In this document: positions 8,701 through 13,945 of the stretch, one piece after another
Numbering within the stretch: position 1 is the stretch's first letter
Layout: each line of letters begins with the position of its first letter
Origin: Deltaproteobacteria bacterium
Lineage (GTDB): Bacteria > Desulfobacterota > UBA8473
Length of the DNA stretch: 13,945 bases
NCBI GenBank assembly: GCA_030643245.1
Contig: DAOWME010000052.1
Coordinates: 1-13,945, forward strand
Direction of reading: 5' to 3'
Notes under the pieces: model-generated
Told to the model about the DNA's origin: nothing
Seen by the model: only the letters and a program-made list of their open reading frames with translations
The model's database searches: none
Position numbers and translations under genes: made by a program

Positions 8701-8816
8701 TGTGGAATTCCCTGGGGATAACGATGGTGGGGGGGCTTTTTGTTTCCGCTCTGGTCACCCTGATCCTCGTCCCCACGATCTACTATATGTTTGAGATCAG
8801 GAAGGAGAGACCTTGA
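5712..8816 (+). CDS. RND efflux pump, inner-membrane permease (AcrB/HAE1-like)
   Basis: A 1034-residue proton-driven exporter of full RND length, with a TM helix at the N-terminus (VKQPVATLMLFSAIILIGIV), two large periplasmic loops and two membrane bundles. In the proton-relay region it has GMVVDNGIVVLEN (AcrB D407 corresponds to D399, AcrB D408 to N400) and GIVVNNAIVLLDY (AcrB K940 corresponds to N939), while the Arg of TRLRPVLMTT (R971) is kept. These Asn substitutions occur in many non-AcrB HAE1 branches, so they mark a subfamily rather than inactivation. It shares ATGA with the adaptor gene upstream and TTGA with the small gene downstream. Likely substrates are amphipathic organics, but this is not readable from sequence. 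No TolC-like channel gene is in the window. Confidence 0.95.
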   Translation: MRLPDFSVKQPVATLMLFSAIILIGIVSLTRLNIDMFPDVDPPVVSILTAWPGASASDVETEVTQVIENQANSVNNLDTLTSKSMDNLSVVICKFDWGANLDVATNDIRDNLDLAIRDLPSDIEPSMLYKFSSATAPIMFLTISAEQSWPRLYHLVDKQISDELKRVPGVGATMLYGGLRRRINVYFDLKKVEGFHLSLQDINRVLAAENLSIPSGSIKSGLREYFVRVPARYKTLEEMRDTVIAYHQSRPVYLRDVADVSDSYKPAEINGWGDGKKAIVLVLQKQTGKNTVAVINGARKRLEMIKKTLPSDVTINLVTDNSEDILRSIRNLRDTLYQSIFFVILVTLVFLRRLRTAVIVAFTIPFSLIISFSLLDLAGYTINVVSLMSLAIASGMVVDNGIVVLENIVRHIDLRGRPKTSAIFGASEMGMPITASTMTTVVVFVPLMFITGLAGIFFKQMGFVVVVTLLASLFTSLSMTPMLASRWVVHTPESLKKRESFAGRFYALTEKWFETLENVYSNNLNWALKHRKTVIVLVISIFLSSISLIPFLSTSFIPKVDSGIVDVSFRLPEGTRIEETDRVLERMLKVMDEVIRPEEFRHSWAVDGQTEEGFGVALGFDEGPNVGRVGFKLVDSDKRERSAGDIANLLRKGVERIPGITKLKVIATDPTMTMLMGSTKPVTVEIQGSDLDLCMEFAQMLEVAMKKIPGLVDVSISQKDPRPELWVQVDRRKASSLGLNVAIIAGTLRNYLYGIEATQLRDAGDSYDIFTRLRGKDKDRLKNLSNAPIFTPDGRMVRLRNVARIVEGEGPIEIERKNRQTIVKVEADTYKRSLGEVTRDVRAALKDMGTPDGISVAFGGEIEEQGKAFRDLILLLILGITLVYMVMAALYGNLRDPFIIMFSVPFAFCGVVYAFYFTGTTLGLISFMGVVMLMGIVVNNAIVLLDYIHLLQKRGEPLLEAITGACKTRLRPVLMTTLTTFFGMLPMAVSRKTGAEVWNSLGITMVGGLFVSALVTLILVPTIYYMFEIRKERP

Positions 8817-9115
8817 GGCAGAACATGAAGATGTTCTTTTTTACATACGATGCGGATTTCGATGAGGATGTGATGTCGGCCCTCACTAAGTGCCGTGTTA
8901 CTGCTTACACAAAATGGGATCGCGTACTTGGCAGTGGGAAGAAATCAGACCCGAAACTCGATCACGCGGTGTGGCCCGGGTTTAACTGTTCCATAGTTGT
9001 CGCAGTTGAAGATGATCTTGCAGACGAGCTTTGGGACACTATGGAGAGGCTGTCGGGAGAACTTGGGGGCACGGGTTTCAAGGTCTTTGAGCTACCCATA
9101 TTGCGGATGTTGTAG
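8813..9115 (+). CDS. PII-like, PG0541 family transporter-associated protein
   Basis: A small (96-100 residue) cytoplasmic protein with no signal peptide. Its beta-alpha-beta pattern, MKMFFFTYDADFDEDVMSAL with a later VWPGFNCSIVVAVEDD stretch, matches in my judgement the PII-like proteins encoded beside RND pumps (PG0541 family). A TTG start at 8813 overlaps the pump stop as TTGA, close behind GAAGGAGAG. An ATG at 8825, 6 nt after GAGG, is the alternative. Either way it is translationally coupled to the pump. The probable job is to sense a small ligand or the pump's state and modulate transport; this is inferred from fold and location. It is the last gene of the operon. Confidence 0.82.
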   Translation: MRQNMKMFFFTYDADFDEDVMSALTKCRVTAYTKWDRVLGSGKKSDPKLDHAVWPGFNCSIVVAVEDDLADELWDTMERLSGELGGTGFKVFELPILRML

Positions 9116-9125
9116 CAGCTTGATA

Positions 9126-9284
9126 GTATAGGAAATCCCATTTTTTAGTCAATTATATCAATTAGTTCTTGACTATGTGTGCTAATCACTCACAGCTGGT
9201 AAGCTGGTAAGCCATTAAGCTAATAAGCCAAACAGACTTAACGGCTTAACAGCCAGCAGCTCGCCCGAAGGGCGCTAGCTTGAA
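9126..9284 (-). repeat. Long inverted repeat, copy 2 (partner at 213-384)
   Basis: Reverse complement of copy 1, 159 nt, with the same order of parts read on the minus strand: CGCCC-TTC-GGGCG hairpin, a shortened heptad run, the period-8 array of AGCTnnTA units, and a TAGTCAA-N16-TTGACTA inverted repeat at its inner end, here perfect. It fills almost all of the gap between the convergent efflux operon (ends 9115) and racemase gene (ends 9293). Its hairpin might help end transcription, but no T-run follows on either strand. Confidence 0.9.
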
Positions 9285-9292
9285 CGAAAATT

Positions 9293-10093
9293 TCAGTGTG
9301 TTCCTAACCTGAAGTTGCCCCTAACCCGCTTCATATCCTTTGTTCTTGGCAGGGCATTGATTCCGCTCCGGCTTGTATAAGGTATTCCCAGACTTTCGCT
9401 GATTTCGCAGAGGACCTCTGCGGTCTTCATTCCTATAGATATACAGTCCAGTATAGGCACGTTATCTTCCTCAATCCTTACCATATCCGTCAACGTACAA
9501 AGTGGACCGAGTCCGTTGCAGCCGACAATTACCACATTGGCCCCATCGGCTACACACTCCTTGGCCCTTTCATGAATGTCCTGGGCCACGAGTAGGGGGT
9601 CCTCCATCCCTTTCGTAAACACATCAAAACTTGATGTTTTGATCAACCTTATGGGCTTGGTTATGACCCGGTGCTGCATGCCATGAAGCATGATCGCATC
9701 TTCCAAATCCGGGACCACGGAAGGCTCATTTAGGGTGACTACAGCAAACCGGCGTCCCAGGAGGCAGGCATAAAGCATGGAGGCTTCGGCTATGCCTATT
9801 ACCGGAATATCTACCGTTGCCCTTGCCTCCTTCACACCAGGATCCGCATAGCACCCCACTACCACAGCGTCGAACCCTTCTTTTTCGGCCTCGATGGCCC
9901 TCTCGACAATCGACCTCTTATTGAGAAAGGCAAAATACGGATGGAGATCGAATCCTCTCGTAAGTCCTGGCTCCACCGACTTTATCACGATGTCGGTATC
10001 CGTACGGAGCACCTTCTCTGCGGTTCTTTTCAGAATGTCAAGATAAGGACCGCTTACTCTTTCCTCGCTGATGTTGACATAACAGAGTTTCAT
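9293..10093 (-). CDS. Asp/Glu/hydantoin racemase family protein
   Basis: A 266-residue cytoplasmic protein of the two-cysteine, cofactor-independent racemase superfamily (Asp/Glu racemase, hydantoin racemase, maleate isomerase, AMDase). Both signature cysteines are present: VVVGCYADPG (C81) and VIVGCNGLGPL (C192), expected to act as the acid/base pair. The substrate is unknown. The start chosen is the ATG at 10093 (MKLCYVNISEE), preceded by GAGGT at 5 nt. The open frame runs on to 10303, but that extension is translated from the repeat element upstream and includes the peptide FAGMT and SREGGNP, a common annotation artefact. It is last in a minus-strand series after the CoA transferase and dehydrogenase genes, but 344 nt away, so co-transcription is uncertain. 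Confidence 0.87.
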   Translation of the reverse strand: MKLCYVNISEERVSGPYLDILKRTAEKVLRTDTDIVIKSVEPGLTRGFDLHPYFAFLNKRSIVERAIEAEKEGFDAVVVGCYADPGVKEARATVDIPVIGIAEASMLYACLLGRRFAVVTLNEPSVVPDLEDAIMLHGMQHRVITKPIRLIKTSSFDVFTKGMEDPLLVAQDIHERAKECVADGANVVIVGCNGLGPLCTLTDMVRIEEDNVPILDCISIGMKTAEVLCEISESLGIPYTSRSGINALPRTKDMKRVRGNFRLGTH

Positions 10094-10196
10094 CTCTACC
10101 TCTCTTTCTATTGCTCCGATATTCAAGATGTAAGGGCTACTTACCCTATGTATTCCTGGCCATCTTTCATTTATCAGTTTACACTTTTTCAATTTT

Positions 10197-10222
10197 GGAT
10201 TCCCGCCTTCGCGGGAATGACG
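10197..10222 (+). repeat. dRS3/REP-like palindrome, left copy
   Basis: A 26-bp unit whose core is ATTCCC-N8-GGGAAT, forming an 8-bp stem with a CTTC loop. The pattern equals the published neisserial dRS3 consensus and is common as an interspersed repeat in other proteobacteria. It is perfectly inverted relative to 10247-10272, with 24 nt between. Confidence 0.9.
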
Positions 10223-10246
10223 ATAAAGAAATAGTGCATAAAGTTC

Positions 10247-10272
10247 CGTCATTCCCGCGAAGGCGGGAATCC
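10247..10272 (-). repeat. dRS3/REP-like palindrome, right copy
   Basis: Exact 26-bp reverse complement of 10197-10222. The pair can fold into two small hairpins or one larger cruciform with a 24-nt loop. Confidence 0.9.
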
Positions 10273-10437
10273 AGTCGGGAAACGAAAAAAAATGAATTAT
10301 CAATTTAATTCAAAAAGTGTAAACTACTTTTATGTTGAAATGAAGAATGCCTATTCCTGCGGTTAAAATCTTCGTCTTCCTTGACCTTGCAAAAAATATC
10401 TCATTTCTGGTTGCACACTATGCTAAGGGACGGGGAC

Positions 10438-11571
10438 CTAAAGGTCTAGTTGTTGAGCGATCAGTTCACGATGATAATCCGCGTCACCAAAGGCAATCTC
10501 CATTGCCTTGGCACGGCGGAAATAGAGCCCCATGTTATGTTCTTCAGTGAACCCAATACCACCATGGATCTGATGCCCTTGCCCACAGGTTCGTCTGTAT
10601 GCCTCGCTGACCCAGGCCTTGGCCATAGAGACCTCCATAGCGGACGGAAGGCCTGCACTTATTTTCCAGGCTGCCTGATAGGTAATGTACCTGGCCCCAT
10701 CAATTTCTGTTGCCATGTCGGCACACTTGTGCTGAATTGCCTGGAAGCTTCCGATGGGACGGCCAAATTGGACCCTTTCTTTGGTATAAGCTACAGTCAT
10801 CTCAATAACCTGGTATGCTCCGCCAAGCATTAAGGCACAATTAGCAACCGCAGCCTGTTGTGTGATCTTATCCAGCACACTCCACCCCTTATCCAATTCC
10901 CCAAGGATGTTTTCCTTCGGTATCCTCACGTTATCAAAGATCACCTCGCATTGCTTGTCAGCGGCGATGGTCTCCAAGATAGTGACGCTTATCCCCTGAC
11001 TCTTGCTATCCACCAGAAAAAGGGTTATCCCCTCCTCTGGTGAGGCCCCATCCCTCGTTTTGGCGGCACACAACATGTAATCACTCACATGCGCATTTGG
11101 GACAAAGAGCTTGGTCCCATTAATAACATAATTATCTCCCTCAGTAGTGGCCCGTACTTCGATCCCTGCGGCATCGTGGCGAGTGCTGACCTCGGTCATA
11201 GCCAGCGTGAAGATCATCTCCCCATTAGCTATCTTTGGCAAGAACTCCTCCTTCTGCGTCGTAGTACCCGACGCCAGAATCGTAAGGGCCCCCAGAACCA
11301 CAGTAGAGAAAAAGGGGCCGGGAAGGAGGGTCCGCCCCATCTCCTCAAGAAGAACCGTCAGGTCTAAGAAGTTCCCTTCAATACCCCCATATTCCTCAGG
11401 GATCACCACACCCATCCAACCCAGTTCCGCCATCTTTCGCCATAACTCGGGAGGGTATCCCCTTTTGTCTTCCTCCATCTCTCTTACCAAAGTCATAGGA
11501 CACTCTTTCTCCAGGAAGCTATGAGCGGACATCCTCAACATATTCTGCTCCTCGCTAAGACCAAGGTCCAT
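10438..11571 (-). CDS. Acyl-CoA dehydrogenase family protein
   Basis: A 377-residue flavoprotein of normal ACAD length, expected to oxidise an acyl-CoA at C2-C3 with FAD and pass electrons to ETF. It has the N-terminal helical domain (LSEEQNMLRMSAHSFLEKE, EEYGGIEGN), the beta domain (TLAMTEVSTRHD, INGTKLFVPNA) and the C-terminal domain (KERVQFGRPIGSFQAIQHKC, QIHGGIGFTEEHNM). At the position of the MCAD-type catalytic Glu the sequence reads AMEIAFGDADYH, with F361 in its place. This occurs in PimC/PimD-like and heteromeric ACAD branches. AAGGAGAGG lies 6 nt before the ATG. It lies 121 nt after the CoA transferase gene in the same direction, suggesting the two act in series on one substrate. 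Confidence 0.93.
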   Translation of the reverse strand: MDLGLSEEQNMLRMSAHSFLEKECPMTLVREMEEDKRGYPPELWRKMAELGWMGVVIPEEYGGIEGNFLDLTVLLEEMGRTLLPGPFFSTVVLGALTILASGTTTQKEEFLPKIANGEMIFTLAMTEVSTRHDAAGIEVRATTEGDNYVINGTKLFVPNAHVSDYMLCAAKTRDGASPEEGITLFLVDSKSQGISVTILETIAADKQCEVIFDNVRIPKENILGELDKGWSVLDKITQQAAVANCALMLGGAYQVIEMTVAYTKERVQFGRPIGSFQAIQHKCADMATEIDGARYITYQAAWKISAGLPSAMEVSMAKAWVSEAYRRTCGQGHQIHGGIGFTEEHNMGLYFRRAKAMEIAFGDADYHRELIAQQLDL

Positions 11572-11692
11572 GATAACCTCTCCTTATTCTTTTGTTTTAA
11601 GGTTGTTCTCCAGCGCCCCATCCCTAGGTCAGGAATCTAGGACATAGCATGCCCATTTTTCCCAGGATTTTGTTTCTCATCTTATCCTTCGT

Positions 11693-12895
11693 TCAGATGA
11701 TCTTCTCTTCCTCTAATCGTCCCATCTCCTCTTGACTGAGTCCTAAAAGCTGGGAATATACTTCCGCATTATGCTCTCCCAGAGAAGGCGCCGGCAGTTT
11801 AAATTCCACGGGGGTCTCTGAAAACTTGAACGGAGACCCGGGTATCTTAATTTTACCGACCCCGGGTTGTTTAAAGTCTACAATCATCTCCCTACCCATA
11901 AGGTGGGGATTATTGATCAAATCACTGAAAGTAAGAACCGGACCGGAAGGAACATCTGCTTCTAAACATTTATCTTGAACCTCCTTTATAGTCCTTTCTC
12001 CAACCCACTCCTGCACAATCCGGTCGATTTCATCCAACCTCTTTCGTCGCTCTGACGCGTGTGAGAGAACAGGGTCATCAATCAATTCTTCCTTCTCCAT
12101 CGCTCTTAATAATCGTGTCCATTCAATGTTGGAAATTACCGATATAAATATATATCCGTCCTTCGCCTTATAACTGTTAACCGGAGCAAAAGGTGGTATG
12201 AGGTTACCTGATCTCTTCGGGGTTTCACCTTTGGCAAAGTAGTGTGAGAAATTTTCTTGTGCGATTAACTGCCAAACACAATCTTGCATGGAAAGATCAA
12301 TATACTGTCCTTGTCCGCTGTTTTTCATATGGAACAGAGCCCCCAAAATGGCGATGGCGGCAAAACTTCCCCCAAGCCAGTCTGCGACTCCCATGCCTGC
12401 CCTCAGTGGTGGGCCATCAGCCTCTCCGGTTAAATCCATAACCCCGCTCATAGCTTGTATTATTGGATCATAGGCCGGAAAATGGCTATAGGGGCCGTGC
12501 TGACCAAACCCAGACATTGACAGGTATATAATCCCAGGATTAACTTCCCTTACTTCATCATAGCTCAGCTTCAATCGTTTCATCACTCCCGGCAGGTAAT
12601 TTTCTATTATTACATGAGACTTTTTGGTCAGCTCTTTAAAAATATCTTTACCTTTCTCGCTCTTGAGGTTTAGGGTTATGCTCTTCTTATTAGTGTTCAT
12701 CACTATAAAGTAATATGACCAATCTTTAAGATAAGGGGGCAAACTTCTTGCCGCTTCCCCCGTCTCAGGACGCTCAATTTTTATCACCTCAGCGCCAAAA
12801 TCGCCAAACATCCTGGTGCAGAACGGTCCCACACCTACCTGGGATAAATCCAGAATTCTGACACCTTCTAATATTTTTGCCATCTCTATTACCAT
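11693..12895 (-). CDS. Family III CoA transferase (CaiB/BaiF type)
   Basis: A 400-residue enzyme that moves CoA between carboxylic acids through an aspartyl-CoA thioester. It begins with the typical LEGVRILDLS and has GPFCTRMFGDFGAEVIKIE (24-41), the LTGEADGPPLRAGMGVADW segment with the likely nucleophile D172, and QYIDLSMQD (about 198-206). The ATG at 12895 has AAAGG almost touching it. The ATG at 12883 (MAKILEGV) lies 11 nt after AGGA and fits the usual N-terminus better. It is the first structural gene after the sigma-54 regulator, in the same direction, with a 306-nt gap that contains a long palindrome. It is followed by the acyl-CoA dehydrogenase, suggesting substrate activation then oxidation. 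The acid substrate and CoA donor are unknown. Confidence 0.93.
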   Translation of the reverse strand: MVIEMAKILEGVRILDLSQVGVGPFCTRMFGDFGAEVIKIERPETGEAARSLPPYLKDWSYYFIVMNTNKKSITLNLKSEKGKDIFKELTKKSHVIIENYLPGVMKRLKLSYDEVREVNPGIIYLSMSGFGQHGPYSHFPAYDPIIQAMSGVMDLTGEADGPPLRAGMGVADWLGGSFAAIAILGALFHMKNSGQGQYIDLSMQDCVWQLIAQENFSHYFAKGETPKRSGNLIPPFAPVNSYKAKDGYIFISVISNIEWTRLLRAMEKEELIDDPVLSHASERRKRLDEIDRIVQEWVGERTIKEVQDKCLEADVPSGPVLTFSDLINNPHLMGREMIVDFKQPGVGKIKIPGSPFKFSETPVEFKLPAPSLGEHNAEVYSQLLGLSQEEMGRLEEEKII

Positions 12896-12971
12896 CCTTT
12901 CTTCAGTGTCTCAATTCGAGAAGAAGCGCTACCGAAAAATATCCACCTGTGCAGTTACACAAATCCAGTAT

Positions 12972-13151
12972 GGGACGGGGACGAAATAACTTCCTCAAGT
13001 TGGCGCTCAGATTTAGGTTAGATTTGTTCGATCTAAAAACGCAAAACCGCAGGAATAGTCGAACTATTTTGAGGATTTTGTGTTTGAAGATCGGGCAAAT
13101 ATGGCCTGAAGATGAGATGCATAAATGGGGAAGCTATTTCGGCCTCGTCCC
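12972..13151. repeat. 180-bp imperfect palindrome (long hairpin element)
   Basis: The left arm 12972-13059 and right arm 13063-13151 are reverse complements around a CGA loop. About 60 of 88 positions match by hand alignment, with one single-base indel; several differences become G-U pairs in RNA. The inner AATAGT/ACTATT and outer GGGAC/GTCCC ends are perfect, and the symmetry stops sharply at both ends. It occupies most of the 306-nt gap between the sigma-54 regulator stop and the CoA transferase start, leaving 76 nt for a proximal promoter. It looks like a REP/MITE-type element or a structured RNA; no reading frame fits it. Confidence 0.72.
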
Positions 13152-13201
13152 TTAGCTCGATAGAGAGGGTACGGTGGGGGTATCGGGCAGTAATGAGCAT
13201 T

Positions 13202-13945
13202 TCATGAAAGATCTGGAAAGTCTGCAAGAAAACGATAGAGGGTGGCACGACCCACACCGAGGAGCCTCGCTGCCTTCGCCTTATTGCCTCCGGCTTGAGC
13301 CAAGGCGTCTCTGACACTCTCGGAATCGAGTTTTCGAGAAGGCCCGCACGACCGGAGAGACTCTTTCAGGTTTTGAAGCTCCATAGGAAGATCTTTGATA
13401 CGAATGACCCGCCCGCGCGACTTCACGATAGCAAAGCGAATGGCGCTCTGGAGCTCACGGACGTTTCCGGGCCAGGGGTAATCCGTCAACACCCCCAGGG
13501 CATCCTTGGAAACACCGGCTGTTTTTGCTCCATCCTTCATGGCCTCTTCGAGAAAGTGTTCCACGAGGAGAGGCACATCCTTTTTTCGATCACGGAGCGG
13601 CGGTAAGTGAATGGGAAACACACTGATACGATAGTAGAGATCATCGCGAAAATTTCTTCTTTCAACCTCGCGTTTTATATTTTTATTGCTGGCGCTGATG
13701 ATTCGCACATCGACCGCGACAGGCTTCTCTCCGCCAACTCGTTCGAAAATCCCATCCTGAAGTACCCTCAAAAGCTTGGCCTGCATAGCCTTATGGAGGT
13801 CAGTCACTTCGTCGAGGAACATGGTGCCCTTATGAGCCAGCTCAAATCGCCCTTTCTTGTCTCTCACTGCCCCGGTAAAAGCCCCTTTCACGTGTCCGAA
13901 GAGTTCGCTCTCAAGCATACCCTCGGGAAGTGCCGCACAGTTAAC
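13202..13945 (-). CDS. Sigma-54-dependent activator, C-terminal part (cut by window edge)
   Basis: The frame enters from the right edge with VNCAALPEGMLESELFGHVK, 9 codons beyond the first Met (13918), so the gene continues outside and the sensory domain and Walker A are not visible. What remains is the NtrC-type AAA+ domain: the sigma-54-contacting GAFTGA loop, Walker B GTMFLDEV, the arginine-finger region FRDDLYYRISVFPIHLPPLR and sensor 2 PWPGNVRELQ. A C-terminal Fis-type helix-turn-helix (GGNKAKAARLLGVGRATLYR) follows. It activates sigma-54 promoters using ATP hydrolysis. Its place just upstream of, and co-directional with, the CoA transferase and dehydrogenase genes suggests these are targets, though I found no convincing GG-N10-GC site in the gap. 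Confidence 0.95.
   Translation of the reverse strand, partial: VNCAALPEGMLESELFGHVKGAFTGAVRDKKGRFELAHKGTMFLDEVTDLHKAMQAKLLRVLQDGIFERVGGEKPVAVDVRIISASNKNIKREVERRNFRDDLYYRISVFPIHLPPLRDRKKDVPLLVEHFLEEAMKDGAKTAGVSKDALGVLTDYPWPGNVRELQSAIRFAIVKSRGRVIRIKDLPMELQNLKESLRSCGPSRKLDSESVRDALAQAGGNKAKAARLLGVGRATLYRFLADFPDLS

Larger units (their letters stand above)
10176..10325. mobile_element. MITE-like element with terminal inverted repeats
   Basis: AGTTTACACTTTTT (10176-10189) and its exact reverse complement (10312-10325) bound a 150-bp segment. The match extends to 19 bp with one mismatch. Inside are two copies of a REP-like palindrome in opposite orientation (separate entries). No transposase is encoded and no clear target-site duplication is visible. 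This fits a non-autonomous miniature element inserted 83 bp upstream of the racemase gene. Confidence 0.7.

Noticed and set aside
9258..9280. Hairpin in repeat copy 2 considered as a bidirectional intrinsic terminator
   Set aside because: No T-run follows the stem on either strand and the stem is only 5 bp; a role in termination is possible but not shown.
12896..12971. Sigma-54 or sigma-70 promoter for the CoA transferase
   Set aside because: No GG-N10-GC pair with the right flanks was found. A TTGTGT...TATTTT pair has non-optimal spacing and sequence.

Overview
The window (about 13.9 kb, roughly half G+C) looks like accessory catabolic/efflux DNA from an anaerobic Gram-negative bacterium. 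A Desulfobacterota (former Deltaproteobacteria) relative is my best guess. The reasons are the family III CoA transferase plus acyl-CoA dehydrogenase next to a sigma-54 activator, the RND pump (which needs an outer membrane), and the density of small non-coding repeats. The taxonomy is inference; no rRNA or marker gene is present.

Left region (1-3529, all minus strand). A BchI/ChlI-like AAA+ ATPase and a VWA (BchD/ChlD-like) protein form a tight pair, with a 4-nt gap if the GTG start at 1974 is used. About 620 bp further on, in the same direction, lies the first 66 codons of a gene cut by the window edge. AAA+/VWA pairs usually remodel or load metal into a client enzyme. The cut gene is a candidate client, but I could not identify it.

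Middle region (3530-9115, plus strand). A self-contained efflux operon: a TetR regulator, then an RND membrane-fusion protein, an RND pump overlapping it by 4 nt, and a small PII-like 'PG0541 family' transporter-associated protein overlapping the pump by 4 nt. A strong sigma-70 promoter with a 7-13-7 inverted repeat over the predicted start site precedes tetR and probably autoregulates the whole operon. No outer-membrane channel gene is present.

Right region (9293-13945, all minus strand). A sigma-54 activator cut by the window edge is followed by a family III CoA transferase, an acyl-CoA dehydrogenase lacking the classical C-terminal catalytic Glu, and an Asp/Glu/hydantoin-racemase-like protein. 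Together they suggest activation and oxidation of a carboxylic acid as its CoA thioester under sigma-54 control; the substrate is unknown.

Repeats are the most distinctive part. (i) A ~160-170 bp repeat occurs twice in opposite orientation (213-384 and 9126-9284) and brackets the whole ATPase/VWA + efflux block. (ii) A ~150 bp MITE-like element with terminal inverted repeats and two dRS3/REP-like hairpins lies at 10176-10325. (iii) A 180 bp imperfect palindrome fills most of the gap between the sigma-54 regulator and the CoA transferase. No tRNA, rRNA, CRISPR array or transposase gene was seen.
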